From NCBI GenBank assembly GCA_023957775.1, contig JAMLGR010000006.1, positions 62,001-126,000 of the forward strand: a stretch of DNA of 64,000 nucleotides, read 5' to 3'. The notes beneath the pieces are model-generated. The model did no database searches. It had not been told where the DNA came from and saw only the letters and a program-made list of their open reading frames with translations. This DNA is from Fimbriimonadaceae bacterium. Its GTDB lineage: Bacteria > Armatimonadota > Fimbriimonadia > Fimbriimonadales > Fimbriimonadaceae. Shown here one piece after another: positions 23,802-33,188 of this stretch. Each line of letters starts with the position of its first letter. Positions within the stretch are counted from its first letter, which is position 1. A program made the position numbers and the translations under genes.

Positions 23802-25481
23802 ATGAACCAATCCAACGAATCCGCACTGGCTTCCGAAGCGCTCGGGATCCGCATCCGATGGGCCGTGTTGGCCGCGGCGGGCATCATGGTGTTCGACCAG
23901 ATCGGCGCGCCGGTGTTCGAGGTCGCCCTTGGCGTGATGGCGATGGCGAACCTGGCCCTGTTGAAGCTGGTCGCCAAGAAGGAGTGGTTCGCCAAGTTCG
24001 GGCGGAAGGCGGGTTGGATCGCCCGCATTGCAGACGGTGCGATCCTCACCGGCATTGGATTCCTCCCTCCGTTCGGCGCCGAGAAGTTGTGGCTTTTGAC
24101 CGTGCCGGTTCTCGTCGGGGAAGCCTTGATCAGCCGCAACAAGCGCCATGTCGCGTTGACGGCGGCGCCCATGGCCCTCATTCAAGCGGGCGTGCTCTTT
24201 GCGAACCACGCGAGCCCCACTGCGATCGCGATGTCGGTCGGCACGATCTTCGCCGGCGCGGCCGTGGGATTGGTGTTGTCCGGCTATCGGGTGCGCGAGG
24301 AGCATCTGGTCACGCACGACCGGCGCCTTTCGTCGGTGCTCGACTGCGGCGCGGCCCTTGCCGCGAGCCGCGATCTTCGCGCTACGATCCTGCACACGCT
24401 GAAGTCCGCCGTCCACGAAACCGGCGCGACGTGCGGGTATGTGATGCTGATCGACGAGTCGGGGTCGGCCACGCGGCTCGTCACCGAAGTGGCGTACAGC
24501 GTCGAAGGGAAGTTCACATTCCCCGAGGAGTTGGAGGTGGGCCAGGGTATGTCCGGCTTCGTCGCAAAGATGGGGCAGCCCGTCGCCATCACGGACGGCG
24601 GCGAGGAGAACCAGTTCGACGGCGTGACTGCGGGCGTGCACTCGGCCGCGAGCGTTCCGCTGGTGACGCGCTCCTACTCGTCCACCGCGCAGTCCGGTGC
24701 GGAGAACGTGTTGGGCGTCCTCAGCCTGCTCAGCCTCGACGGCCGCGCGGCGTTCTCGGCCGACGACATGGACTTGTTGCGGGCGCTGGGCTCGCTCATT
24801 TCGGTAACGGTTTCGAACTCGCGGATGGAGGAGCGGCAACGCACGACGTTCCTGCGGACGATGCAGAGCCTGGCGACCGCCCTCGAAGCCCGGGACGAGT
24901 ACACGCGGGGCCACTCCCACCGCGTCAGCGAGGTGTCGTTGATGATCGGCGAGAAGCTCGGCTTCGGTGCGGAGGCGCTGGAAGAGCTGCGCGTGGGGAC
25001 GATCCTCCACGACATCGGCAAAATCGGTGTTCCCGACGAGATCCTCAACAAACGGGGCCGCCTCACGGACGAGGAGTTCGAGGTCATGAAGAGCCACCCG
25101 GTCAAGGGCTACGAGATCTGCCGGCCGTTGATGCTCTCCGAGGGGATCTTGATGATCATCCGCAACCACCACGAGAAACTGGATGGAAGCGGGTACCCGG
25201 ACGGCTTGAAGGGTGGAGAACTGCCACTGTCGCTGCGCATCGTGTGCGTGGCCGACGCGTTCGATGCGATGAGTTCGAAGCGTCCCTATCGCGGCGTCAT
25301 GGAGACCTCGATGGTCCTGGCGGAACTCAGCAAGGGCGCGGGAACCCAGTTCGATCCCGTGGTGGTGGAGACGCTCAAAGAGTTGATGGATTCCCCCCCG
25401 ATGCAGGAGCTGTACGCCATGTATTGGGACGATCGCGCGCGGGCGGAAAGTCGGCAGACCCAGGAGCAGAAGGCGGCTTAG
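23802..25481 (+). CDS. Membrane GAF/HD-GYP cyclic-di-GMP phosphodiesterase
   Basis: 559 aa. N-terminal membrane region with about five to six helices (residues 15-165), GAF domain (about 180-345), then HD-GYP domain with HSHRVSEVS, LHDIGKIGVPDEIL near 402, NHHEKLDGSGYPDGL and RIVCVADAFDAMSSKRPYR. HD-GYP residues are intact, so hydrolysis of c-di-GMP is expected. It lies between the minor pilins and pilM, which suggests that pilus activity is tied to c-di-GMP. GTG at 23799 is an alternative start. Confidence 0.93.
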   Translation: MNQSNESALASEALGIRIRWAVLAAAGIMVFDQIGAPVFEVALGVMAMANLALLKLVAKKEWFAKFGRKAGWIARIADGAILTGIGFLPPFGAEKLWLLTVPVLVGEALISRNKRHVALTAAPMALIQAGVLFANHASPTAIAMSVGTIFAGAAVGLVLSGYRVREEHLVTHDRRLSSVLDCGAALAASRDLRATILHTLKSAVHETGATCGYVMLIDESGSATRLVTEVAYSVEGKFTFPEELEVGQGMSGFVAKMGQPVAITDGGEENQFDGVTAGVHSAASVPLVTRSYSSTAQSGAENVLGVLSLLSLDGRAAFSADDMDLLRALGSLISVTVSNSRMEERQRTTFLRTMQSLATALEARDEYTRGHSHRVSEVSLMIGEKLGFGAEALEELRVGTILHDIGKIGVPDEILNKRGRLTDEEFEVMKSHPVKGYEICRPLMLSEGILMIIRNHHEKLDGSGYPDGLKGGELPLSLRIVCVADAFDAMSSKRPYRGVMETSMVLAELSKGAGTQFDPVVVETLKELMDSPPMQELYAMYWDDRARAESRQTQEQKAA

Positions 25482-25482
25482 C

Positions 25483-26658
25483 ATGCCACGCGATCCTTCC
25501 AGCCGGTTCCAGCGCCGTTCGCTCGGCATCGACGTCGGCAGCCAGGCGATCAAGTTCGTCGCGGCCGATTTGGTCGCCGAGCGTGTGGACGTCCAGACCG
25601 CCGGCTCGTTCACCATCCCCCTCGGTTTGGTGACCGATGGAATCGTGCGCGATCCCAAGCGCTTCGGCCGCTCGGTGCGGGCGCAGTTGCTCGAAGCCGA
25701 GGTCGCCTGCACCTCCACCGTGTTCTCGGTTCCGAGCAACCTCGCGGTGCTTCGTTGGCTCAACATGCCGCTCCTCGAGCCGGACGAGCTGCGCGAGGCC
25801 GCGCGGTTCAAGGTCAAACGCCACCTCCCGTTCCCGGTCGAGGATGCGTACGTGGAAGCCTCGCCTCCCGAGTCGGTCGACGAAGAGGGGCAGGGCCCCG
25901 CGCTGATCATCGCGGTGCGGCGGGACGTGGTGGACTCGCGCGCGGAAGGGCTCGAATGCGCCGGACTGGAGCCGATCGGGGCGGAGTTGGAGGCCCAGGC
26001 CATCCTTCGCGTGGCGGAGCGAAGACTGGGTGAGCAGAGCGCGCTTTGGCGCGACGCCTCGCTCACGATCATCGACGTGGGGGCGACGAACACGCACATG
26101 TACGTCGTGCAGAACCAGCAGCTCCAGTTCATCCGAGGCGTGAAGTTCGGCGCGAACCTCATCTCCCAGACCGTCGCGGACGCGCTGGACCTGGCGACCG
26201 AGGAGGCCGACGCCCTCTTGAGCCGCCCCGAGACCGTCTTGAACCCCGACGGGGTGCTTCACCTGTGCGTCGAAGGGTTGCCCGCCTGCATGCGGATCCA
26301 ACCGGCGCTCGAGAGGCTCACGCGCGAGTTCCTCCGGCTGTTGCGCTACTTCCGGTCGCTGCATCCCGAACGGAGCTATGCGGGCATTCTCGACCACGTG
26401 CTCGTGTGCGGAGGACTCGCCAGCCTGAACGGGTTCGCCGAATACCTGGAGCAGGAGCTGGGCCTGCGCGTCGAGCGCGCCCGACCGTTTGCCGGCACGA
26501 TCGCCAAATTCAGCAAGAGCTCGTTCGAAAACGTGGTGAACCGCCAGGAGGCGTACACCGTCGTGATGGGTCTCGCCCTTTCCGGGCTCGAGTCCACGCG
26601 CAAAGATCAAGGGGAGGCAGGGCTTGGACACCAGTTCGCTTGGTCGCGCGCAGCGTAG
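25483..26658 (+). CDS. pilM: Type IV pilus assembly protein PilM
   Basis: Actin-like cytoplasmic ATP-binding protein of the alignment complex, 391 aa. SLGIDVGSQAIKFVAA near 14 and LTIIDVGATNTHMYVV near 190 are the two phosphate loops; VLVCGGLASLNGFAEYLEQELG near 307 is the adenosine motif. Begins 1 nt after the HD-GYP stop and overlaps pilN by 35 nt. Confidence 0.93.
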   Translation: MPRDPSSRFQRRSLGIDVGSQAIKFVAADLVAERVDVQTAGSFTIPLGLVTDGIVRDPKRFGRSVRAQLLEAEVACTSTVFSVPSNLAVLRWLNMPLLEPDELREAARFKVKRHLPFPVEDAYVEASPPESVDEEGQGPALIIAVRRDVVDSRAEGLECAGLEPIGAELEAQAILRVAERRLGEQSALWRDASLTIIDVGATNTHMYVVQNQQLQFIRGVKFGANLISQTVADALDLATEEADALLSRPETVLNPDGVLHLCVEGLPACMRIQPALERLTREFLRLLRYFRSLHPERSYAGILDHVLVCGGLASLNGFAEYLEQELGLRVERARPFAGTIAKFSKSSFENVVNRQEAYTVVMGLALSGLESTRKDQGEAGLGHQFAWSRAA

Positions 26659-27226
26659 CACGAAGACGATCAACGTCGAGGCCAATCTGCTCTCCGAGCG
26701 GCTGACCGAGCGCGCGCGCATCGCCGAGAGCTCGCGCAACCGTCTCATCGGGCTTGGGCTGTCGCTCGCCCTCTTCCTGCTGGCCGCGCCCCCCCTCTAC
26801 CGGTACCAGGGGGCGGCGACGAGAGCCGCGCACAACGCTCAGGCGAAGGCGGACCAGTCCGCCGAGCAGCGTGCCGCGCTCGAGAAGAAGGTCGAGGAAG
26901 CTCAGCCGAAGCTGGAGGAGAGCGAATTGATGGACCGCCTGCAGAAGCAGTCGAACGGTGTGGTCGACCAGTTGGTGGGCGTGCTCAACGCCGTGCCCGC
27001 GGGCGTGGCGCTCTCCGGCGTGAAAGTCGACGTCATGGGTGGCACCCTCACCTTCCAGTGCACAGCCGAGGCGGAGAGTTTCGAGCAGGCCCAAGCGTTC
27101 CTCGCCAACGCGCGCAGCGCACCCGGTTCCAAGGATGCGTTTCTCAGCAGCGCTCGCCAGAGCGCGCAGATCGCGCCGACGGGAGTGGGCTTCGATCTGA
27201 TCAAGAAGGTGGAGTGGGCCCCATGA
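26624..27226 (+). CDS. pilN: PilN-like alignment-complex protein
   Basis: 200 aa. Cytoplasmic N-terminus with TINVEANLLSERL (the NLLP-like PilM-binding motif in modified form), one membrane helix (about 43-62), a coiled coil and a small ferredoxin-like periplasmic domain. TTG start inside pilM. Assignment rests on motif order and position. Confidence 0.8.
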   Translation: MDTSSLGRAQRSTKTINVEANLLSERLTERARIAESSRNRLIGLGLSLALFLLAAPPLYRYQGAATRAAHNAQAKADQSAEQRAALEKKVEEAQPKLEESELMDRLQKQSNGVVDQLVGVLNAVPAGVALSGVKVDVMGGTLTFQCTAEAESFEQAQAFLANARSAPGSKDAFLSSARQSAQIAPTGVGFDLIKKVEWAP

Positions 27227-27795
27227 TCCGCCACACCCTTGCCGAATCCAAAGTCAACGCGCTGCTCGGTCGCCTGGTGGTCGGATGCGCGGTCGTCTGT
27301 GCTCTCGTCCTCGCGGTCCTGGGTGCCAGCGGGCTGTACTTCGGCGCGCAACGAAGCCAAGCCGTCGAGGCGGTCCGGGCCGACAAGGATGCGATCAAGC
27401 AGGCGATGGACACCCTCGACCGGAGTCGTTCGGTAAAGGCGGTCGGAGGGGTGGAGGGTCTCGCCGCCGTCAACGCCTTCCAGCGATTCTTCGTCGAGAA
27501 GGTCACGGGGAGCGGGTGCACCGTCAAAGAGGTGGTCGCCTCGTCGGAAGGGCAGCCCTACGTGACGAAGTTCAACAAGGACACTCCGCCCAACGAGTAC
27601 GTCCAACTCGGCTTCAAGTCGTCGATCGTGGGTTCCCCGTCGCAGGTGCTCGCGGCGTTGCGTGCGTTGGGAGAGAGCCAGATCCCGTTCGAGATGGACA
27701 CCTTGACCCTGCGGCGCTCGTCGGTCGCGCAAGGGCATTCGATCCTCGAACTCGCGTTCGAGCTTCGGGTGCTGGCCAAGGGAGGTGCCGCTTGA
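27223..27795 (+). CDS. pilO: PilO-like alignment-complex protein
   Basis: 190 aa. Membrane helix at about 18-41 (VVGCAVVCALVLAVLGASGLYF), coiled coil and a periplasmic ferredoxin-like domain (EYVQLGFKSSIVGSPSQVLAALRALGESQIPF). Sits between pilN and pilP-like gene with overlaps on both sides; assignment is mainly positional. Confidence 0.78.
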   Translation: MIRHTLAESKVNALLGRLVVGCAVVCALVLAVLGASGLYFGAQRSQAVEAVRADKDAIKQAMDTLDRSRSVKAVGGVEGLAAVNAFQRFFVEKVTGSGCTVKEVVASSEGQPYVTKFNKDTPPNEYVQLGFKSSIVGSPSQVLAALRALGESQIPFEMDTLTLRRSSVAQGHSILELAFELRVLAKGGAA

Positions 27796-28403
27796 AGACC
27801 GGCGATCCCAAGAAGGTGTTGGTGCTCGTCGTGGTCGCACTGGTGGTCCTCGGGGTGGCCGTGGTGCGCATCCTCCCCAAGTCGGAGCAAGGTCCCCGTG
27901 CGGTCGAGGGCGCCGAAAAGACCGCGGATGTCGCAGCGGTGGTTTCGAGCCAGGAGCTGGTGCTTCGCGGCGATCCGTTTTACCACCCGAAGCTGGAATT
28001 GCCTTCGTCCGCGCCCGATGTGGGCGAGGCGGACCCCGCGGGCGCGGCTCCCCTGGACGTTCCTTCCGGAGGGTTGCCGAACCCGGCGAGGTGGGGCGTG
28101 CCGAGCGGCTGGATCCCGGGTCTGATCGGCATCCGCCCGTCGACGGGGGACACGGGCGACCCTGAGGAAAAGACCGGGAAGGGCCAACAAACAAAGAAGA
28201 CCCGAAAGGTCGTTTTGAACGCGGTTCTTTCGGTGGCGTCGCCCTTTGCCTACCTGTCCGTCGACGGGACCGAGTTCCGGGTCGGGATCGGTGGCGAGGT
28301 GCCTGGAATTGGAACGATCGCGGCGATCACGTCGGGTTCGGTGACCGTGGTCACAGCCCGTGGGAAGGTCGTGTTCGAGATCGGGGAAGCAGTGGAACTA
28401 TGA
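27792..28403 (+). CDS. PilP-like protein
   Basis: 203 aa. Membrane helix near residues 8-25, Pro-rich linker, and a C-terminal small beta domain (VLNAVLSVASPFAYLSVDGTEFRVGIGGEVPG) that is like the HR domain of PilP/GspC, which contacts the secretin. TTG start overlapping the pilO stop; its own stop overlaps the secretin start (ATGA). Confidence 0.72.
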   Translation: MKTGDPKKVLVLVVVALVVLGVAVVRILPKSEQGPRAVEGAEKTADVAAVVSSQELVLRGDPFYHPKLELPSSAPDVGEADPAGAAPLDVPSGGLPNPARWGVPSGWIPGLIGIRPSTGDTGDPEEKTGKGQQTKKTRKVVLNAVLSVASPFAYLSVDGTEFRVGIGGEVPGIGTIAAITSGSVTVVTARGKVVFEIGEAVEL

Positions 28404-30199
28404 GCGATTTCTTGATGGCCCTCGCGGCCGGGACAAGCCTCCTCCAAGGCGGAACGCCCCCAACGGTTTCCAAGGTGCGCCCTCAACCGACGCCGGCGGC
28501 GGTGGTTCGTCCTTCGCTGATGCCGATCGCCTTTGATTGGGCCCTGCCGGGCCCGCGGGGCCTGGCATCCCTTTCCAACGTGGAGAAGCGGGCACGGAGT
28601 CGCGACGAGGTCGAGATGCCGTTCTCGGGAGCTCCCTCCGTCCCGGCGCCCGACAAGCCCCTCGACCTCTTGGAGAGTCTGGGTTGGCGAAATCCCCTGG
28701 GATCCCCCACCCGCTTGCAGGCGTCCTTCCGGAACAGCTTCCCGGGTGCCAGTCCGACGTGGATCTCCACCCCCGCTCTGGCGCCCCGAGTTCTGGCAGG
28801 GCCCGACGAGGACTGGGCGGTTCGCCAGACCGAGCGGTTGGAAGACGTGGTGCAGGCGGCCCTTCCCGTCGCGGCTGCAGGCACGCCTCCCTCGCCTCCT
28901 CCGGGAGGCGTCAAGCGCACGGCGATGGACGAACTCATCTGCAGCCTGAGCGTCGCCGAGTGGGATCTGGCCAAGGTCCTGCAGGCGCTCTCCGTGCAGA
29001 CCCACGCGAACTTGTTGCTCCAGGCGCCGCCCGACACCAAACTCACGATCAGCCTCACGAAGGTTCCGCTGGCGGACATGCTGCGCCACATCTGCGCGGT
29101 GACGAACCTGCAGTACCTCCGCGTGGACAACACCTACATCGTGGCGGACGCGGCGAAGCTCGAGGCCGCCTATCCGGCCGAGTGGTATGCGCTGCACCCC
29201 AAACCCGACGCTCCCAAGACGGCTCCCAAAGAGGCGACGGCCACGCACGTCTATATCGCCAACTATGTGAGCTCCCAGCAGGTTGTGGAAGCGCTGAAGG
29301 GGATCTTTGGAAACCAGGGATTGACCGTGAACGCCGGACCGTCCCAGGTGACGCCGAAGATCGTCGCCCGCGACACCGGTGCCGTGACGGGCATCACGAC
29401 CGGCACGGTGTCGGCCGCACCGGGGACGGACACGGTCTCCCGAGTCGTCATCCTTCAAGGGCCCCAGGATGTGGTGGACGCCGCGCTCGAGGTGGCCAAG
29501 GCGCTCGACGTCAGCCGGCCGCAAGTCTCGATCGGGGTCGCCATCTACGACATCAACAACGATGCGGTGAAGGACCTTGGGCTGTCCTGGACGTTCGGCG
29601 ATATCGGGATTTCGGAGGGTTCGGTCGGCAAGGGCCTGAACTTCGGAGACTTCACGCGGGTGCCGCTCAGCTTCGCCGCGACGATCAGCGCGCTTGAGAA
29701 GAACGACAAGGCAAAGCAACTCGCGTCACCCAACATCTCCGTGCTCGACGGCGAGCAGGCGTTCATCCTCATCGGCAACCGCATCAACTATCCGGTGCTG
29801 ATCGGTTACACGCAGCTCAACACGCCGATCTTCGACAAAGAGACCGAGAAGGTGGGCATCTACCTGCAGGTGGCCGCGTCGGTGAGCGACTCGAACGAGA
29901 TCACCCTGAGCCTCTATCCCCAGGTGTCGTCCATCACCGGATTCTTGCAGGTAAACGGCGCAAGCTATCCCCAAATCGCCACGCGGGAAGCGCAGACGAC
30001 GCTTCGAGTCCCGAGCGGTCAGACCATCGTGATGGGCGGTTTGCTCCGGGATGAGGAGATCTCCAACATGGAGCGCGTGCCGATCCTCAGCGACATCCCG
30101 ATCCTCGGGGAGCTGTTCAAGCGCCGCAAGACCACGAAGACGTCGTCCCAGGTGCTGATCGCGATCACCCCGACCGTGATTCCCCCCAAGACGCAATGA
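28400..30199 (+). CDS. pilQ: Type IV pilus secretin PilQ
   Basis: Outer-membrane channel for the pilus, 599 aa. An N-terminal low-complexity region (1-170), STN/N0-like domain (VAEWDLAKVLQALSVQTHANLLLQ near 185), N1-type domain (THVYIANYVSSQQVVEALKGIFG), then the secretin core (SIGVAIYDINNDAVKDLGLSW, LASPNISVLDGEQAFILIGNR) ending in GGLLRDEEISNMERVPILSDIPILGELFKRR, the family signature. The N-terminus is a poor signal peptide (FLMALAAGTSLLQGG), which is odd. Confidence 0.93.
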   Translation: MSDFLMALAAGTSLLQGGTPPTVSKVRPQPTPAAVVRPSLMPIAFDWALPGPRGLASLSNVEKRARSRDEVEMPFSGAPSVPAPDKPLDLLESLGWRNPLGSPTRLQASFRNSFPGASPTWISTPALAPRVLAGPDEDWAVRQTERLEDVVQAALPVAAAGTPPSPPPGGVKRTAMDELICSLSVAEWDLAKVLQALSVQTHANLLLQAPPDTKLTISLTKVPLADMLRHICAVTNLQYLRVDNTYIVADAAKLEAAYPAEWYALHPKPDAPKTAPKEATATHVYIANYVSSQQVVEALKGIFGNQGLTVNAGPSQVTPKIVARDTGAVTGITTGTVSAAPGTDTVSRVVILQGPQDVVDAALEVAKALDVSRPQVSIGVAIYDINNDAVKDLGLSWTFGDIGISEGSVGKGLNFGDFTRVPLSFAATISALEKNDKAKQLASPNISVLDGEQAFILIGNRINYPVLIGYTQLNTPIFDKETEKVGIYLQVAASVSDSNEITLSLYPQVSSITGFLQVNGASYPQIATREAQTTLRVPSGQTIVMGGLLRDEEISNMERVPILSDIPILGELFKRRKTTKTSSQVLIAITPTVIPPKTQ

Positions 30200-31908
30200 A
30201 CCTCGATCGCTCGATCTCCGATATCTTCGTCGAGGAAGGGTACGTCACCCGCGAGGAGCTCAACCAGATCCTTGCGGAGCGGGCCGACACCCTTGAGCCG
30301 GTCGGCGACCTGCTCGTTCGGCTCAAGAAGATCACGGAAAAGCAGAAGCTCAAGTGCGTCGGGCTGCAGATGGGCGTCCCGTTCGTCGATCTGGCCAACC
30401 ACGAGCTGGACATCTCGACGGCGCGCATCATCACCCACCCCGTGGCGATCCGGCTGCTTTCGATCCCGATCGAGAAGACGGACATCGCCGCCAGCGTGGC
30501 GATGGTGAATCCGCTCGATCTGGCGGCGATCGACGATCTCGCCGCCCTGACCGGCCTCGACATCGACCCCATGCTTGCGACCGAGGAGGACATCCGCGAC
30601 GCGATCTTCCGGTCCTTCGGCGCGTACGACGACCTTGGCGAAATCGTTGGCGAGGCCGTCAAGGGGCTCGACAAAGACGGGCTCCGGATGGCGGGCGAGG
30701 ACGAGGAGGAAGAGGAGCAGGTCAACGTCGTCGAGCTCAAGGAGATCGTCGAGGGCGCTCCGGTCATCAAGCTCGCCAACATCCTCTTGACGCGAGCGAT
30801 CTCCATGCGCGCCAGCGACATCCACGTTGAGCCGCACCAGCGGCGCGTGCGCGTGCGCTTCCGCATCGACGGCTTGCTGCAGGAGGTGATGTCGATCCCC
30901 AAGGACCTGCAGCATCCGCTGGTGTCCCGCATCAAGATTCTGGCAAACCTCGACATCGCGGAGCGGCGCGTTCCCCAGGACGGCCGCTGCACGATGGTGT
31001 CGCACCAGGGCGAGTACGACTTCCGCGTGTCCACGTACCCGAGCGTCTTCGGCGAAAACGTGGTCATCCGCATCCTGGATAAGCATGCCGCGACGATCGA
31101 CCTCAACAAACTGGGCATGTCGGCCGAGAACAAGACCCGGCTCATTCCGAAGATCGAGGAGCCCCAGGGGCTGATCATCGTCACCGGGCCGACCGGCTCC
31201 GGCAAGACGACCACCCTCTACGCGGCCCTCCACCACCTGAACGCGGTGCATCGGAACATCGTGACCGTCGAGGATCCGGTCGAGTATCAGTTGGAAGGGA
31301 TCATCCAGGCCAACGTCAATCCGCGCGCCGGCATCTCGTTCGCCACGGGGCTGCGCTCGATTCTGCGGCAAGACCCCGACGTGATCCTCGTCGGCGAGGT
31401 GCGCGATGGCGAGACGGCGTCCATCGCGGTCGAAGCCGCGTTGACGGGCCACCTCGTGTTGACTTCTCTGCACTCGAACGACAGCGCCGCGGCGATCACC
31501 CGATTGATGGACATGGGCATCGAGCCGTTCTTGATCGGGTCCTCGATCACGTGCAGCGTCGCCCAGCGGCTCGTGCGCGCGTCGTGCCCCAAGTGTCTCG
31601 AAACGTACGAGCCCGAACCCGAGGTGCTCGCCAAACTCAACCTGCCCACCGACGTCCCGTATCGGCGCGGCCGTGGCTGCGAGTACTGCGCGAAGACGGG
31701 CTACCGCGGACGGATGGGCATCTACGAAGTGCTCGACGTTTCGTCCGACGTTCGCAGGATGATCCTCACCGGCAACCACGCCGCAGAGATTCGGGATCAG
31801 GCCGAGCGGCAGGGCATGACCACGTTGCGGAACGACGCTCGCGCCAAGGTGCTCGAGGGCACGACGACCATCGAGGAGGTCATCCGCGTCACCGCGGACG
31901 GAATGTAG
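30196..31908 (+). CDS. pilB: Pilus extension ATPase PilB/GspE
   Basis: 570 aa. N-terminal T2SSE_N/MshEN-type domain (1-150), an acidic linker (DEEEEEQ), then the ATPase with Asp box, Walker A GPTGSGKTTT at about 331-340, VGEVRDGETA and His box HLVLTSLHSNDS; zinc motif CPKC...CEYC near 460-500. Hydrolyses ATP to push pilins into the fibre. The c-di-GMP-binding RLG and Q residues of true MshEN domains look altered. Overlaps pilQ by 4 nt. No PilT retraction ATPase is found in this window. Confidence 0.95.
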   Translation: MNLDRSISDIFVEEGYVTREELNQILAERADTLEPVGDLLVRLKKITEKQKLKCVGLQMGVPFVDLANHELDISTARIITHPVAIRLLSIPIEKTDIAASVAMVNPLDLAAIDDLAALTGLDIDPMLATEEDIRDAIFRSFGAYDDLGEIVGEAVKGLDKDGLRMAGEDEEEEEQVNVVELKEIVEGAPVIKLANILLTRAISMRASDIHVEPHQRRVRVRFRIDGLLQEVMSIPKDLQHPLVSRIKILANLDIAERRVPQDGRCTMVSHQGEYDFRVSTYPSVFGENVVIRILDKHAATIDLNKLGMSAENKTRLIPKIEEPQGLIIVTGPTGSGKTTTLYAALHHLNAVHRNIVTVEDPVEYQLEGIIQANVNPRAGISFATGLRSILRQDPDVILVGEVRDGETASIAVEAALTGHLVLTSLHSNDSAAAITRLMDMGIEPFLIGSSITCSVAQRLVRASCPKCLETYEPEPEVLAKLNLPTDVPYRRGRGCEYCAKTGYRGRMGIYEVLDVSSDVRRMILTGNHAAEIRDQAERQGMTTLRNDARAKVLEGTTTIEEVIRVTADGM

Positions 31909-31910
31909 GC

Positions 31911-33146
31911 ATGCAGGCATTCAAGTACAAGGGCGTCGACGGCACCGGACAGAAGGTCGAGGGGGAAATCCAAGGCGCGACGATCGAGGACGCGGAGCGC
32001 CGGCTGTCGTCGCAGATGGTCACGATCATCGCCATCGTGCCCGCGGGGATGCGCCGCTCTCAAAAGGCCGAGGTCTCCGAGGGCGTCCAGAAGGTGCCGC
32101 GCGGGCGCCGAAAGATCTCCGATGCGGACCTCGCGATCCTCTTGCACGACCTTGCCGTGATGTCGGAGACGGGCGTGCCCTTTGTGGAGGCGCTGGACGC
32201 GGTGATCGAGGGTGCGAAAACCCCGGCGATCAAAGCGGGTCTCGAGCACCTGCGATCGGAAATCGTGGGCGGCCGGGGGCTCTCCCAGGGCATGAAGAGC
32301 GTGCCGTGGATGTTTCCCACGCTCGTGTCCGACATGGTGCGCGTCGCTGAAGAGGGCGGACGGCTGGACCAGGCGCTTGCCAGCGCATCGGCGTACGTCG
32401 AGCGCTCGGCGGACCTTCGCAAGAAGGTCGTCAACGCGATGCTCTATCCCATCGTGTTGTCGTCCGTGGCCTTCCTGACCCTTACGGTGCTCATCGTCTT
32501 CGTCATGCCGAAGTTCGCCACGATGTTCGAGAAGATGAAGGGCGGCCTGCCGCTCTCCACCAAAATCCTGCTCGGAACCGGTAACTTCGTGCGGGGCAAT
32601 CCGCTGCTCACCGTGGGGTTGATCGTGGGGACGCTCGTTGGCATCAAGTTGCTGCTGGGCTTGCCCGGCGCGCGCGTGGTCGCGTCCCGCGTCGCGATTC
32701 GCGTGCCGATGTTGGGCGAGCTGTTGAAGCGGCTCGCCTACTCGAGGGCGTTCCAGTCGATCGCAACGCTGCTGACGGGGAACGTGAACCTCATGGCCGC
32801 CCTCGAGCACGGATCGAAGGTGGCGGGAAACCCGATTGTGGAGAGGGCCCTCATGGAAGCCCGCACGAGCGTGGAGCAGGGAAGCACGTTCTCCGAGGCG
32901 CTCGCGCAGACGAAGGTGTTCCCCAACATGCTGATCCAGATGGCCGCGGTGGGCGAACGGACGGGTCGCCTCGCGCCCCTGATGCTCAACACGACGAAGC
33001 ACATGGAAGAGGATGTGGACGCTCGATTGAAAGCCCTGGTGGCCATCGTGGAGCCTCTGATGATCGTGGTGATGGGCGTGATGGTGGGTTTCATCACCCT
33101 CTCGATCATTACCCCTATTTATTCGGTGGTCGAGAATCTCAAGTAA
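31911..33146 (+). CDS. pilC: Inner-membrane platform protein PilC/GspF
   Basis: 411 aa. MQAFKYKGVDGTGQKVEGEI start is diagnostic; two GspF domains (about 80-200 and 285-405) each with the LAVMSETGVPFVEALD-type and LLTGNVNLMAALEHG-type motifs, and three membrane helices (about 180-205, 230-255, 380-403). ATG 2 nt after pilB stop. Confidence 0.95.
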   Translation: MQAFKYKGVDGTGQKVEGEIQGATIEDAERRLSSQMVTIIAIVPAGMRRSQKAEVSEGVQKVPRGRRKISDADLAILLHDLAVMSETGVPFVEALDAVIEGAKTPAIKAGLEHLRSEIVGGRGLSQGMKSVPWMFPTLVSDMVRVAEEGGRLDQALASASAYVERSADLRKKVVNAMLYPIVLSSVAFLTLTVLIVFVMPKFATMFEKMKGGLPLSTKILLGTGNFVRGNPLLTVGLIVGTLVGIKLLLGLPGARVVASRVAIRVPMLGELLKRLAYSRAFQSIATLLTGNVNLMAALEHGSKVAGNPIVERALMEARTSVEQGSTFSEALAQTKVFPNMLIQMAAVGERTGRLAPLMLNTTKHMEEDVDARLKALVAIVEPLMIVVMGVMVGFITLSIITPIYSVVENLK

Positions 33147-33159
33147 TGGAAGAAAGTTG

Positions 33160-33176
33160 CCGACAATCATTGTCGG
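33160..33176. promoter_or_regulatory. 17-bp palindrome before the major pilin gene
   Basis: CCGACAATCATTGTCGG: two perfect 8-bp arms around one base, between pilC and pilA, 12 nt before the ATG. The left half plus centre (ccgacaatca) also occurs at 21572-21581 before the first minor pilin. A regulator operator or an mRNA hairpin that covers the ribosome site are both possible. Confidence 0.6.
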
Positions 33177-33188
33177 AGCGTGTGTGTA

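Noticed and set aside
33148-33165. Sigma54 promoter before the major pilin (tggaagaaagttgc)
   Set aside because: GG and GC are separated by 9 rather than 10 bases and the rest of the consensus is missing.
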